DNA of 64,000 bases from Rhodothermales bacterium (GTDB taxonomy: Bacteria > Bacteroidota > Rhodothermia > Rhodothermales > JANQRZ01): positions 308,676-372,675 of the forward strand of contig JBDUXZ010000005.1 in NCBI GenBank assembly GCA_039944855.1, written 5' to 3'. The notes beneath the pieces were generated by a model, which was given only the letters and a program-made list of their open reading frames with translations, did no database searches and had not been told where the DNA came from. Positions within the stretch are counted from its first letter, which is position 1, and every line of letters starts with the position of its first letter. The position numbers and the translations under genes were made by a program. Positions 34,320 through 43,117 of this stretch are shown in pieces.

Positions 34320-34398
34320 GGCGGACAGGAGAGACGGGAGCGGAAGCGAGTGCAGTACGTCCCATCCCGGACGACGTTTCTCAGTCTCTCCCGGCCTC

Positions 34399-35574
34399 CT
34401 ATCGCGTCTCGGCAGGCTCGGCGAGCGGGGCGAAGAGCCGGTGCCGCGCTTGCCCGCGCATCGCCGCCCGCATCGCGTCGGCGAGCACGGTGAGCACGAG
34501 CGTCGCGTTCGCGTTGCGCTCGACGAGTTCGTGGGCGTGCTCCACCAAGTCTGCGAGGGCGTCGAGCCGCGCTGCCGGGAGGTTCTGGACGAAGCGGTGG
34601 ACGGCGGCGCGCTGGTCGACGTTGACGAGCGCCGCCTCGGCCCCGGCGTGGCGGGCGAGGACGAGGTCGCGGACCCAGCCGAGCATGAGGCCGAGCACAC
34701 CTTTGAGACCCTCGCGCCCGAGCCCCGCGAGGTCGGCGACGAGGTCGTCCACGGCGTCGCCGGAGCCGGAGAAGGCGGCGCGGAAGAAGGCGAGGACGTG
34801 GGCGCGCTGCCGGGCCAGTTCCTCGCTTTCCGAGAGCACGAGCGCTCGCGTATACGATCCATCGGCCATCCGGGCGAGGAGCGCGGCGTGCTCGGGGTCG
34901 AGGCTGGCGCGCTCGACGAGGGCGCGCTCGATCACCTCGGCGGGAAGCGTGTCGAAGCGGAGGCGCTGGCAACGCGAGAGGATCGTGGGGAGCAGCCGGT
35001 CGGGCCGGCTCGCGGTGAGGATGATGACCGTGTGGTCGGTCGGCTCTTCCAACCCCTTCAGAAAGGCGTTCGCCGAGGCCTCGTTCATCGCGTCGGCGTC
35101 GGTGAGGATGGCCACTTTGTGCCGGCCCTCAGCCGGGCTGTAGCGGAGCGCCCGCGTGATCTCGCGGACGCGGTCCACGTTGTAGATCACCTGCTTCGTC
35201 GAGGTCTTCGTCGGGTCGTCGAGCGTCGGGCGGCGGCGGAAGTCAACCTCGGCATAGGGGTTCTGCCCGAGGCGCTGGAAGCGCACGGCGATGTCGTCGG
35301 TGCCGGCGTCGTTGGGCTGCGGGAGGTAGAGGTGGACATCGGGGTGGAGCATCTTCGCCACCTTCTGACAGGCCGGGCACGTCCCACACGGATCGGCCTC
35401 GCCGGGGCCGCGCCGCTGGCACTCCAGCGCCTGTGCGAACGCGAGCGCCGCGGCCCGCTTGCCGACGCCGTCGGGCCCGTGGAAGAGGTAGGCGTGGGCA
35501 ACGCGCCCGCTCGCGAGCGCCCGCCGCAGCGTCTCGACGGCGCGGCCCTGATCGATGACTCCGTTCCAGCCCAT
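34399..35574 (-). CDS. holB: DNA polymerase III subunit delta' (clamp-loader AAA+ protein)
   Basis: HolB is part of the clamp loader that places the beta clamp on DNA. The 391-residue protein has GPDGVGKRAAAL (Walker A near 34-41), a zinc module with CGTCPACQ, ILTDADAMNEASANAFLKGLEEP and the sensor region LPTILSRCQRLRF. The C-terminal collar domain is less conserved. It lies upstream of the vWA triad on the same strand with 79 bp between, so read-through is possible. tRNA-Met and its terminator precede it. Confidence 0.9.
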   Translation of the reverse strand: MGWNGVIDQGRAVETLRRALASGRVAHAYLFHGPDGVGKRAAALAFAQALECQRRGPGEADPCGTCPACQKVAKMLHPDVHLYLPQPNDAGTDDIAVRFQRLGQNPYAEVDFRRRPTLDDPTKTSTKQVIYNVDRVREITRALRYSPAEGRHKVAILTDADAMNEASANAFLKGLEEPTDHTVIILTASRPDRLLPTILSRCQRLRFDTLPAEVIERALVERASLDPEHAALLARMADGSYTRALVLSESEELARQRAHVLAFFRAAFSGSGDAVDDLVADLAGLGREGLKGVLGLMLGWVRDLVLARHAGAEAALVNVDQRAAVHRFVQNLPAARLDALADLVEHAHELVERNANATLVLTVLADAMRAAMRGQARHRLFAPLAEPAETR

Positions 35575-35595
35575 AGCGTGTGCTCCGGTACCCGA

Positions 35596-35629
35596 TAAAA
35601 AAAGCCCCTCCGCGGCGGGCGGAGGGGCT
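35596..35629 (-). terminator. Rho-independent terminator downstream of tRNA-Met
   Basis: AGCCCCTCCGC (35603-35613) and GCGGAGGGGCT (35619-35629) form a perfect 11-bp stem. The A-tract at 35597-35603 gives the U-run on the minus-strand transcript. It lies 8 bp beyond the tRNA 3' end and ahead of holB. Confidence 0.88.
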
Positions 35630-35637
35630 GAACGGTG

Positions 35638-35711
35638 TGGCGCGGGAGAGACTTGAACTCTCGACCTCCGGGTTATGAATCCGACGCTCTAACCAGCTGA
35701 GCTACCGCACC
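35638..35711 (-). tRNA. tRNA-Met(CAT) (elongator, or Ile2 if lysidinylated)
   Basis: On the minus strand 74 nt fold as a cloverleaf. The acceptor GGTGCGG pairs with CCGCGCC (one G-T pair), followed by discriminator A. The D-arm has GCTCAGCTGGTTAGAGC, the anticodon loop ATTCATAAC gives CAT, and the T-arm has GAGAGTTCAAGTCTCTC. The fully paired first acceptor base argues against initiator tRNA. CCA is not encoded. Whether it is Met or lysidine-modified Ile2 cannot be settled by eye. Confidence 0.93.
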
Positions 35712-35733
35712 GAGGCTCCTCGTGGGAGGGCGT

Positions 35734-35741
35734 GCAAGATA
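35734..35741 (-). promoter_or_regulatory. Candidate -7 element TATCTTGC for tRNA-Met
   Basis: On the minus strand TATCTTGC lies 22 nt upstream of the tRNA 5' end, similar to boxes before several protein genes here and to the Bacteroidota TAnnTTTG consensus. Confidence 0.45.
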
Positions 35742-35743
35742 GC

Positions 35744-35778
35744 GCGGGCGGCGGCCCGCGTCCAAGCCCGCCGCCCGC
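35744..35778 (-). terminator. GC-rich hairpin after the lipoprotein gene
   Basis: GCGGGCGGCGG (35744-35754) pairs perfectly with CCGCCGCCCGC (35768-35778), 13-nt loop, without a U-tract. It lies 48 bp beyond the stop of the lipoprotein gene, just before the tRNA promoter, and could end or stabilise that transcript. Confidence 0.45.
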
Positions 35779-35826
35779 CGAACGGTGAAGCCGCGCCGAA
35801 ATGTCACCGGGGCAGCCGAGCCTCGC

Positions 35827-36867
35827 TCAGGGGTTGCACTCGAAGATCACGCTCACGAGCCCGCTCTTCTGTCGGATGATGCAGCCGTCGGCGGAAATCG
35901 CCGTGAGCTTCGTGTTGAGGCTCTCCTCGAACACCTGCACGTTGCCGAGGAAGCTGTTGCACACGGGGCCGAGGAAGGCCGGGTTCGGGATCGTGCACGT
36001 GTAGGTCACCGCCTGCGGCCCGGGGATCCCCGCCCCCGGCGGCGCGCCGAGGATCGGCATCGTCGGCGCGAGGACGCAACTCGTCCCCGACGCCCCCGTG
36101 CGGGGCGACCGCCCGTTCAGGAGGTACGTGCTGCCCGGCGGCCCCACGATGCTCGTCGCGAACGTGTGCGTCGTGACGACCGGAGGCGGATCGAACCCTC
36201 GGATCTTGACCGTCTGCCCGACGACAAACGTGTTGGGCGCCGTGTTCGGGTTGCGCGTCGTGTTGATGTTGATGGTCAGGACCGGGCTCGGGATGTAGAA
36301 ATAATGCACCGCGTCGTTGTCGGACTCCACCGTCTCGCTCACCGCCATCGGCCGGTCGAGGGCGAGCGTCTCCTGGTAAACCCCGCACGGCAGCACGGCG
36401 AAGGTGAAGGCGGGGTCGAGGGGGCAGCCCGGGCCGCCGAGCACGAACGTGACCGCCGCCGAATCGCCCGGCGCGAGCGCGGGGCCGAGCTGCGTGCAGG
36501 AGAAGACGGTGTCGGCCGGGACGTAGCCGGCTTGCCCCGCCACCGCGAAGAACCGCATCAGCCGCACGGTCTCCTCGATCTCGTACCCCGCGGCAATGGC
36601 CGCGGCCCCCGTGTTGACGACGGTCTTCGTGACCGTGATGGGGAGAGCGCCGGACGGCAACTCATCCACGAGGCCGTTGATGCCGAACGCTACCGCGATC
36701 GTCGCGTCGGGCGTGGGGACGTAGGTCTTCGGCATCGACCAGGCAAGATTGGGCCGAGGGGGCGGCGGCACGGGAGCGGTCCCGCTACAACTCCCGAAGA
36801 GGAGGGCCGCAGCAAGCCCCCCGATCGCTAGCGTCATCATGCTGAGATGCTTCCGTGTGATCGCCAT
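35827..36867 (-). CDS. Hypothetical lipoprotein with CARDB-like repeats
   Basis: The product is 346 residues. The N-terminus MAITRKHLSMMTLAIGG ends in a lipobox-like LLFGSC (Cys near 27), so it is probably an exported lipoprotein. The body is beta-rich, with phrases typical of CARDB-type adhesion repeats (VVNTGAAAIAAGYEIEETV; LAPGDSAAVTFVL). About six cysteines in the second half suggest disulfides. A clear GGGAGGT ribosome site precedes ATG 36867. No function is assigned. Confidence 0.75.
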   Translation of the reverse strand: MAITRKHLSMMTLAIGGLAAALLFGSCSGTAPVPPPPRPNLAWSMPKTYVPTPDATIAVAFGINGLVDELPSGALPITVTKTVVNTGAAAIAAGYEIEETVRLMRFFAVAGQAGYVPADTVFSCTQLGPALAPGDSAAVTFVLGGPGCPLDPAFTFAVLPCGVYQETLALDRPMAVSETVESDNDAVHYFYIPSPVLTININTTRNPNTAPNTFVVGQTVKIRGFDPPPVVTTHTFATSIVGPPGSTYLLNGRSPRTGASGTSCVLAPTMPILGAPPGAGIPGPQAVTYTCTIPNPAFLGPVCNSFLGNVQVFEESLNTKLTAISADGCIIRQKSGLVSVIFECNP

Positions 36868-37052
36868 TGCAGGACCTCCCTACTCATGTCAACAATATGA
36901 CCTCAAGCCGCTATCAATATAGACTTAAGTATCACAAACACAACTGCAAGGCTGGAACTCATTCCCTCTCGTCTCTCCCGGGTACCTCGCGCGTGGGCGA
37001 CGACGTAGCCACTGACAGCGAGGGGCGCTACCCGAGACCGGCCGTCGGGGGA

Positions 37053-37598
37053 TCAGGAGGCCTCGGCTTCGCGAAGGACCCGGGCGGCGCAGTCATCGCA
37101 CATCCCGTGGGTGAACTCCACGTCGCTATGCCGGGCGATATAAGTCTCGACCTGCTGCCACGCTCCGTTCTCGTCTCGGATCTGCTTGCACCACGCACAG
37201 ATCGGGAGCAACCCCCGAAGCACGTCCACCTCGGCGAGCGCTTTCGCGAGATCCGCCGAGGTTCGGCGCTCGGTGGCGAGCAGAGCGGCAAACCGCGCGG
37301 TAAAAAAACCGATGATGAGGAAGGAGACGAGGCGCACCCCGGTGTTCCAGACTCCGAGGGCCAAGTGGGAATAGACGTTCCCAGCGAGGGCGTCCGCTGC
37401 GAACCAAGCGAGGGCCGCGAGAATGGCGGTCACGATCGAAGACGGCAGCCCCAGCCACCAGCCTGCGATCATCACAGGCGCGAAGTAGAAGACGAAGAGG
37501 CCCAGTTCCGTGCCCGTCACGACGTCCAGAATCCCGAGCGCGAAGATCAGGGCCACCACGGTCGCCCAGACCAGAGGGGTAGAACGAGGCCTACTCAT
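37053..37598 (-). CDS. Membrane protein with C-terminal cysteine-pair (LPxCAWCKxIRD) domain
   Basis: The product is 181 residues. Three to four membrane helices (about 9-31, 35-55, 60-85, 95-115) are followed by a coiled coil and a cytosolic C-terminus LLPICAWCKQIRDENGAWQQ ... FTHGMCDDCA. The two CxxC pairs probably bind a metal. This tail is widely attached to sensory proteins and response regulators in Bacteroidota and Deltaproteobacteria, where its role is unknown. Start ATG 37598; longer starts read into low-complexity sequence. Confidence 0.75.
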   Translation of the reverse strand: MSRPRSTPLVWATVVALIFALGILDVVTGTELGLFVFYFAPVMIAGWWLGLPSSIVTAILAALAWFAADALAGNVYSHLALGVWNTGVRLVSFLIIGFFTARFAALLATERRTSADLAKALAEVDVLRGLLPICAWCKQIRDENGAWQQVETYIARHSDVEFTHGMCDDCAARVLREAEAS

Positions 37599-37828
37599 GA
37601 GAAGTGTCGGCGAGCGAGAGCCCGTTTTAGTTCGTACCAGCTGGAATCGCGGCGGTAGCCACGGCGGCGGGAGGGGCCCTACGGTAGTAGGCAGCAATGT
37701 ATCTCCGTGCGTTCGCCCCTCGACCACTCGCGAAAAATCTCTTCGGCGTGCGCGACTCCACGATGCAAACTTGGTCCCGAGCGCTCTGCTATCTTTCCCC
37801 CCGTCACCTCCTCGCCCCGCCGCGCTGC

Positions 37829-38713
37829 ATGGACTCCGACTGCCCCCTCCCCCCGAAAGCCGTACCGACGAAGATCGAGCCGAGCACGCGCACGCGCTGG
37901 CAAGCGAGGCTCTACGACGTCATCTTCGGGCACGACACGCAGACGGGACGGTACTTCGACCTCGCGCTCATCGTTGTCATTGGACTCTCCGTCGTCGCCG
38001 TGATGCTCGACAGCGTCGGGTCGATCCGGCAGGAGTACGGCGCCGAGCTCCGCGCCGCCGAGTGGGCGTTCACCGTGCTCTTCACCGTGGAATACGTCCT
38101 CCGGCTCGTCTGCGTGCGCCGCCCGAGCCGCTACGCCCGGAGCTTCTTCGGCGTGATCGACCTGCTGGCGATCCTGCCGACCTACCTCAGCGTGTTCGTG
38201 CCGGGGGCGCAGTTCTTCACGGTGATCCGGATGCTCCGCTTCCTCCGCGTCTTCCGCATCCTCAAGCTCGTCCAGTACCTCTCCGAGGCGAACGTGCTGG
38301 GGCAGGCGCTCTGGGCCAGCCGCCGCAAGATCGCCGTCTTCCTCCTCGCCGTCGTCACGCTCGACGTCATCTTCGGCTCGCTGATGTACGTCATCGAAGG
38401 CGGGCAGAATGGGTTCGACAACATCCCGCGCTCGATCTACTGGTCGATCGTCACGCTCACGACGGTCGGCTACGGCGACATCTCGCCGGGGACGAACCTC
38501 GGCCAGTTCGTCGCCGCATTCATCATGATCATGGGCTATGCGATCATCGCCGTCCCGACGGGGATCGTGACGTCGGAGTTGGCGCGCGCCCGGTACACCG
38601 TCGACGCGAACGACTGCCCCACCTGCGGCCTCGCCGAGCACGAGCCTGACGCCGTCTTCTGCCGCCGCTGCGCCACGCGGCTTCCCCACGCCCCACCCCC
38701 TCGCCTTCCGTGA
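37829..38713 (+). CDS. Voltage-gated-type potassium channel with C-terminal zinc ribbon
   Basis: The product is 294 residues with six membrane segments. S4 carries regularly spaced arginines (VIRMLRFLRVFRILKL), and the pore loop has the K+ selectivity filter TLTTVGYGD near residue 211. The cytosolic tail ends in a zinc-ribbon-like CPTCGLAEHE ... FCRRC, rather than an RCK domain, an uncommon gating or anchoring module. A TATCTTTC box at 37790-37797 may be its promoter. The stop overlaps the aceK GTG start by 4 bp. Confidence 0.92.
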   Translation: MDSDCPLPPKAVPTKIEPSTRTRWQARLYDVIFGHDTQTGRYFDLALIVVIGLSVVAVMLDSVGSIRQEYGAELRAAEWAFTVLFTVEYVLRLVCVRRPSRYARSFFGVIDLLAILPTYLSVFVPGAQFFTVIRMLRFLRVFRILKLVQYLSEANVLGQALWASRRKIAVFLLAVVTLDVIFGSLMYVIEGGQNGFDNIPRSIYWSIVTLTTVGYGDISPGTNLGQFVAAFIMIMGYAIIAVPTGIVTSELARARYTVDANDCPTCGLAEHEPDAVFCRRCATRLPHAPPPRLP

Positions 38714-40431
38714 CCGACCCCTCCCCCGCCGTCGCTGCCGCCACGCGCATCAGCGACGGCTTCGACGCCTACCACACCCAGTTCCAGTCGATCACCGCCC
38801 GGGCCGCGGAGCGCTTCGCCACACAGGCGTGGCGCGACGGGGCCGAGGACGACCGCGAGCGCCTCGCCCTCTACGAGAAGCACGTCCAGCAAGCGCTCCG
38901 CCACGTCCGCACCCTCTTCGGCACCGCCATTGAGGACCGCGACCGCTGGGCCGCCGCCCGCGATGCCTACGCCAGTCTCCGCAGCGGGCGACCCAACGTC
39001 GAGCTCGCCGAGACGTTTTACAACTCCATCACGCGCCGCGTCTTCTCGACCGTCGGCGTGGACCCGCACATCGAGTTCGTGGCCGACGGACTGACGGCGC
39101 CGGAGTCGATGGAGGCCGCGCCGCGCTTCCGCACCGTGCCGCCCGCCGGCACCACAGCCGCCCTCATCGGCTCGATCCTCCGCTCCTACGACCTCGGCGT
39201 GCCGTTCGACGATCTGGAGCGTGACGCGGCGCTCGTGGCGGAGGAGGTCGACGCGTGCGTCGCGAAGTCTGGGACGGGCGAGATCGACCGCGTCGAGATG
39301 CTGGAGCCGGTGTTCTACCGCAACAAAGGGGCGTACCTCATCGGGCGGATCCGCTCGGACGAGGCCGTGATCCCGCTCGTGCTCCCCGTCCTCCACGGAG
39401 ACGAGGGCGGCATTCACGTCGATACGGTGCTGCTGACGCCGAACGCCACGTCGATGGTGTTCTCGTTCACGCGCTCGTACTTCCACGTCCTCGCGCCGGA
39501 GCCGTGGGCGCTCGTCCGCTTCCTCAAAACGCTGATGCCGCTCAAGCGCATCGCCGAGCTCTACATCTCGCTCGGATTCACGAAGCACGGCAAGACCGAG
39601 CTCTACCGCGACCTCTGCGCCTTCCTCGCCCGGACCGACGAGCGCTTCGAGTTCGCGCGCGGCACGAAGGGCATGGTGATGACCGTCTTCACGCTGCCCG
39701 GCTACGACATCGTCTTCAAAGTCATCAAGGACCGGTTCGACCCGCCGAAGCAGACGACGCGCGACGAGGTCATGAAGAAGTACCGCTTCGTGATGCTCCA
39801 CGACCGCGTCGGCCGCCTCGCTGACGTGCAGTCGTACGAGCACCTCGAGTTCCCCCGCGACCGCTTCGTGCCCGAGGTCCTGGAGGAGCTACTGAAGGTC
39901 GCCGCCCAGACGATCCACCTCGACGGCGACAGCGTGGTGATCGACCACCTCTACACCGAGCGCCGCGTGACCCCGCTCAACCTCTACCTCGGCGACGTGG
40001 ACCGCGACGAGGCCGAGGACGCCGTGATCGACTGCGGCGACGCGATCCGCGACCTCGCCGCCGCCGACATCTTCCCCGGCGACATGCTCGTCAAGAACTT
40101 CGGCGTCACGCGGCACGGCCGCGTGATCTTCTACGACTACGACGAGCTCGGCCTGCTCTCGGAGTTCAACTTCCGCACGCTCCCGAAACCCCGCGACGAG
40201 TTCGAGATGATGAGCGCCGACGCGTGGTTCTACGTCGCCCCGAACGACGTCTTTCCCGCCGAGATCGGCAAGTTCCTCGGGCTCACCAAAGAGCTCAACG
40301 CCGTCTTCCACGAGCACCACGGCGACCTCCTCGACCCGGCTTTCTGGCGCCGGATGCAGGCTCGGCAGCAGACCGAAGAGCTCGTCGACATCTTCCCCTA
40401 CCGCCAGAGCAAACGGTTTTCGAAAGGGTAA
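38710..40431 (+). CDS. aceK: Isocitrate dehydrogenase kinase/phosphatase
   Basis: AceK phosphorylates isocitrate dehydrogenase to divert isocitrate into the glyoxylate shunt and reverses this with its phosphatase activity. The 573-residue length is typical. Recognisable blocks are YHTQFQSITARAAERF, GMVMTVFTLPGYDIVFKVIK, DRFDPPKQTTRDEVMKKYRF, the kinase catalytic stretch DMLVKNFGVTRHGRVIFYDY and FRTLPKPRDEFEMM. The start is GTG 38710, overlapping the K+ channel stop (GTGA). No aceA or aceB is in the window. Its last residues (SKRFSKG) and stop lie in a dispersed TTTACCC-type repeat. Confidence 0.95.
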   Translation: MTDPSPAVAAATRISDGFDAYHTQFQSITARAAERFATQAWRDGAEDDRERLALYEKHVQQALRHVRTLFGTAIEDRDRWAAARDAYASLRSGRPNVELAETFYNSITRRVFSTVGVDPHIEFVADGLTAPESMEAAPRFRTVPPAGTTAALIGSILRSYDLGVPFDDLERDAALVAEEVDACVAKSGTGEIDRVEMLEPVFYRNKGAYLIGRIRSDEAVIPLVLPVLHGDEGGIHVDTVLLTPNATSMVFSFTRSYFHVLAPEPWALVRFLKTLMPLKRIAELYISLGFTKHGKTELYRDLCAFLARTDERFEFARGTKGMVMTVFTLPGYDIVFKVIKDRFDPPKQTTRDEVMKKYRFVMLHDRVGRLADVQSYEHLEFPRDRFVPEVLEELLKVAAQTIHLDGDSVVIDHLYTERRVTPLNLYLGDVDRDEAEDAVIDCGDAIRDLAAADIFPGDMLVKNFGVTRHGRVIFYDYDELGLLSEFNFRTLPKPRDEFEMMSADAWFYVAPNDVFPAEIGKFLGLTKELNAVFHEHHGDLLDPAFWRRMQARQQTEELVDIFPYRQSKRFSKG

Positions 40432-40507
40432 AGGGTGAGGGGTAAAAGGGAAGCAACCCGGAAGAGTCTGCTGCTGCCGGTTACGCCACCCTTTACTCTT
40501 TGCCCCT
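40423..40507. repeat. Dispersed inverted repeat, AAAGGGTAAAGGGTGAGGGG family, copy 2
   Basis: The left arm from 40423 (AAAGGGTAAAGGGTGAGGGG) matches copy 1 at 5817, and a complementary CCCTTTACTCTTTGCCCC arm lies at 40489-40506. Further CCTTTACCC units occur at 40648-40674, where they encode the C-terminal residues ERVKGKG of HemL. aceK also ends within the repeat. Confidence 0.65.
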
Positions 40508-40647
40508 CGGTGCACGACAAAAAGTAGATTGTCATCTCGACCGAGCGTAGCGAGCGGAGAGATCTCCCCCCTTGTGATAGGCTGCGACGTGAGAGATCCC
40601 TGGACTGCGCTCGGGATGACAAGTTCGAGGTTCTGTCGTGTACTGAG
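40506..40647. mobile_element. MITE copy 2 (short form), same family as 18811-19007
   Basis: The 142-bp element begins CTCGGTGCACGACAAAA and ends TTCTGTCGTGTACTGAG (14 of 17 complementary), with the same inner GTCATCTCGACCGAGCG ... CGCTCGGGATGAC arms as copy 1. Flanks TCTTTGCCC (40497-40505) and CCTTTACCC (40648-40656) are similar, a possible decayed 9-bp target duplication within the TTTACCC repeat. The interior is about 55 bp shorter than in copy 1. Confidence 0.75.
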
Positions 40648-40650
40648 CCT

Positions 40651-42054
40651 TTACCCTTTACCCTTTACCCTTTCCATCCCCTCCTGCTCGTCCACAGGCG
40701 CGTCGGCGGGGACGGTAGCGACCGGGGTCCAGTCGGGATCGAAGGCCTTCTCGAAGGCGCGGCGCTGGGCGTTGAGCGTGAGGGCGAGTTCATCGGCACC
40801 GTGGGCGGCGGAGACGAAGTAGGCCTCGAACTGGCTCGGGGCGAGGTAGACACCCTCCTCGAGCATCGCGTGGAAGTAGCGGCCGTAGCGCGCCGTGTCG
40901 CAGGCCTGCGCCGAGTCGAAGTCGGTCACCGGCCCTTCGGTGAAGAACAGCCCGCCCATCGAGCCGACGCGGGTGAGGTAGAGGTCGAGACCGAGGTAGG
41001 TAAGCGTGCGCCGCGTGCCCTCCTCCAACACCTGGCAGTAGCGTTCGAGCCGGTCGTAGACGCCGGGATCGTCAGCGATGCGGCGGAGCACGGCGTAGCC
41101 CGCGTTCATCGCGAGGGGGTTGCCGGAGAGCGTGCCGGCCTGATACACCGGGCCGCTCGGCGAGACGTAGTCCATGAGGTCGGCGCGTCCGCCGTACGCC
41201 CCAACGGGCAGCCCGCCGCCGATGATCTTGCCGAGCGTCGTGAGGTCGGGCGTGACGCCGTAGCGCTCCTGCGCTCCGCCTGGCGCGACGCGGAAGCCGG
41301 TCATCACCTCGTCGAAGATGAGGACGATGCCGTGGGCGTCGCACAGCGCGCGGAGCCCTTCGAGGAAGCCTGGCGCGGGCGGCACGCAGCCCATATTCCC
41401 CGCGATCGGTTCGACGATGACGCAGGCGACCTCGCCTCGGTTGGCCTCGATGACGGTGCGCACGCTGTCGAGGTCGTTGAAGCGGGCGAGGAGCGTGTCG
41501 CGCGCGTTCCCGGCCGTGACGCCGGGCGAGTTCGGCTCGCCAAACGTCATCGCGCCGGAGCCAGCGGCGATGAGGAAGAAGTCGCCGTGGCCGTGGTAGT
41601 GGCCCTCGAACTTCACGAACTTGTCGCGGCCGGTGAAGCCCCGTGCGAGGCGGACGGCACTCATCGTCGCCTCCGTCCCGGAGTTGACGAAGCGCACCTT
41701 CTCCACGCTCGGCACGAGCTCGACGACGAGCTCGGCGAGACGGACTTCGATCTCCGTCGGCGCCCCGAACGAGGTCGAGCGGACGGCGGCCTCCTGCACG
41801 GCGCGCACGACGTCCGGGTGGGCGTGACCGAACAGCATCGGCCCCCAGCTCCCGACGTAGTCCACGTACTGATTCCCGTCGGCGTCGTGGAGGTAGGCCC
41901 CCTGGGCGCGATCAAAAAACACCGGCGTCCCGCCGACGCTTTTGAACGCGCGGACGGGCGAGTTCACACCGCCGGGGATGACGCGCTGGGCTTCGGCGAA
42001 GAGGGAGCGGCTGCGCCGCAGGTCGTGGGTTCGGGGTTCGGGGTTCGGGGTCAT
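40651..42054 (-). CDS. hemL: Glutamate-1-semialdehyde 2,1-aminomutase
   Basis: HemL converts glutamate-1-semialdehyde to 5-aminolaevulinate, the C5 route to haem, using PLP. The 467-residue protein has [51 protein letters not shown] and the PLP-lysine region [18 protein letters not shown]. It pairs with HemA, encoded 6 kb away on the same strand. Start ATG 42054 gives [15 protein letters not shown]; the first residues come from a GGTTCGGGG repeat, so the functional start could be slightly downstream. The C-terminus runs into a TTTACCC repeat. Confidence 0.95.
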   Translation of the reverse strand: MTPNPEPRTHDLRRSRSLFAEAQRVIPGGVNSPVRAFKSVGGTPVFFDRAQGAYLHDADGNQYVDYVGSWGPMLFGHAHPDVVRAVQEAAVRSTSFGAPTEIEVRLAELVVELVPSVEKVRFVNSGTEATMSAVRLARGFTGRDKFVKFEGHYHGHGDFFLIAAGSGAMTFGEPNSPGVTAGNARDTLLARFNDLDSVRTVIEANRGEVACVIVEPIAGNMGCVPPAPGFLEGLRALCDAHGIVLIFDEVMTGFRVAPGGAQERYGVTPDLTTLGKIIGGGLPVGAYGGRADLMDYVSPSGPVYQAGTLSGNPLAMNAGYAVLRRIADDPGVYDRLERYCQVLEEGTRRTLTYLGLDLYLTRVGSMGGLFFTEGPVTDFDSAQACDTARYGRYFHAMLEEGVYLAPSQFEAYFVSAAHGADELALTLNAQRRAFEKAFDPDWTPVATVPADAPVDEQEGMERVKGKG

Positions 42055-42122
42055 GGGGTTACGACGGCGATGTGCTCGGGGTCTACGAAGGCAATGTCTT
42101 TGTTCCTCTAACGCCACCTACC

Positions 42123-42482
42123 ATGCAGGATTACCGACGGCTTCGCGTCTGGCAGCATGCGCACCAGCTCGTGCTCGACGTGTACGGTGCTACGGCTTCC
42201 TTTCCTAAGGCGGAGCGGTACGGACTCGTAAGTCAGATTCGCCGAGCCGCTGTATCGGTTCCCTCGAACATCGCCGAAGGATGCGGAAGGCAGAGCGGCC
42301 CCGACCTCGCACGATTTTTTCAGATCGCCCTCGGTTCTGCCAACGAGGTGGACGACCAACTCCTGCTGGCACGCGACCTCGGACTGCTGAAGCCGGAACG
42401 ATACGAACCGCTTTGCGTCGCTGCAGCCAGCACGCGCCGAATGCTCATCGCCCTCATTCAGAAAGCCGTCCCACGCCCATAA
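42123..42482 (+). CDS. Four-helix-bundle protein (IVS/S23-like)
   Basis: The product is 119 residues and all-helical, with YRRLRVWQHAHQLVLDVY, SQIRRAAVSVPSNIAEGCGR, FFQIALGSANEVDDQLLLA and a C-terminal helix. This is the TIGR02436 'four helix bundle' family, often encoded in 23S rRNA intervening sequences but also free-standing, as here; the function is unknown. GC is lower than for the flanking haem genes, and it is the only plus-strand gene between aceK and the DUF819 gene. It may be acquired. Confidence 0.88.
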   Translation: MQDYRRLRVWQHAHQLVLDVYGATASFPKAERYGLVSQIRRAAVSVPSNIAEGCGRQSGPDLARFFQIALGSANEVDDQLLLARDLGLLKPERYEPLCVAAASTRRMLIALIQKAVPRP

Positions 42483-42550
42483 CTCGGCTCGCTTGCACTT
42501 GCGCTTGGGATAGGTTTTGAGTTGGAGGTTCTTCCTCCCGACCCCAAACC

Positions 42551-43117
42551 TCAAACCGCCGTAGTCGCGTCCACCTTGCGGAAGATGGCGCGGAGAACGG
42601 GCTCGCCGTCGTGGTCGTCAGCGGGGTCTTCGGCGAGGGCGAGGCCGGCCTCGGCGAAGAGTTTTGTGAGGGTCTCCGGCGTGAGATCGGGGCCGGCAAG
42701 CGCGCGGCGGAAAGCGACGAATACCCAGCCACCGTTCTTCAGCACGCGCCGCGTCTCGCCGAGCATATCCTTCAGTTCGGCCGCCGACTCGGCCGTGTCG
42801 TACGTACCGTGGGCGACGACCCAATCGAAGAAGTCGTCGGGGTACCCGAGGGCGGCGGGGCGAGCGGGCGTAACACGTCGTGCCGCCGCCTCCCCCACCA
42901 CCTCGGCGACGCGGTCACGGGCGAGGGCGACGGCGGCCTCGTCCGCATCACAGGCGAAGAGGTCGAAGCCGAGTCGGGCGAGGGGCTCGGCGTGGTGGCC
43001 GGAGCCGCAGCCGAGGTCGAGCACGCGGCTCTCGACGGGCACGGCCGCGAGCGTTCGCAGGAGGTGGACCGACGGCGAGGCCACAGTCTGTGTGTCCGTC
43101 CGTTCGGTCTGACTCAT
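42551..43117 (-). CDS. Class I SAM-dependent methyltransferase coupled to hemH
   Basis: The product is 188 residues. The SAM site is VLDLGCGSGHHAEPL, followed by LFACDADEAAVALAR and a WVVAHGTYDTAES catalytic region. Its ATG overlaps the hemH TGA (ATGA), so it is translationally coupled to haem synthesis genes. Whether it methylates a tetrapyrrole is unknown; it does not resemble the uroporphyrinogen or Mg-protoporphyrin methyltransferases that I recognise. Confidence 0.82.
   Translation of the reverse strand: MSQTERTDTQTVASPSVHLLRTLAAVPVESRVLDLGCGSGHHAEPLARLGFDLFACDADEAAVALARDRVAEVVGEAAARRVTPARPAALGYPDDFFDWVVAHGTYDTAESAAELKDMLGETRRVLKNGGWVFVAFRRALAGPDLTPETLTKLFAEAGLALAEDPADDHDGEPVLRAIFRKVDATTAV

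Noticed and set aside
33429..34862. Longer start for the vWA gene (477 codons)
   Set aside because: The extra N-terminus is an alternate frame of holB; the conserved vWA protein starts at 34319.
42123..42482. Four-helix-bundle gene as evidence of a 23S rRNA intervening sequence
   Set aside because: No rRNA sequence flanks it; it is a free-standing member of the family.
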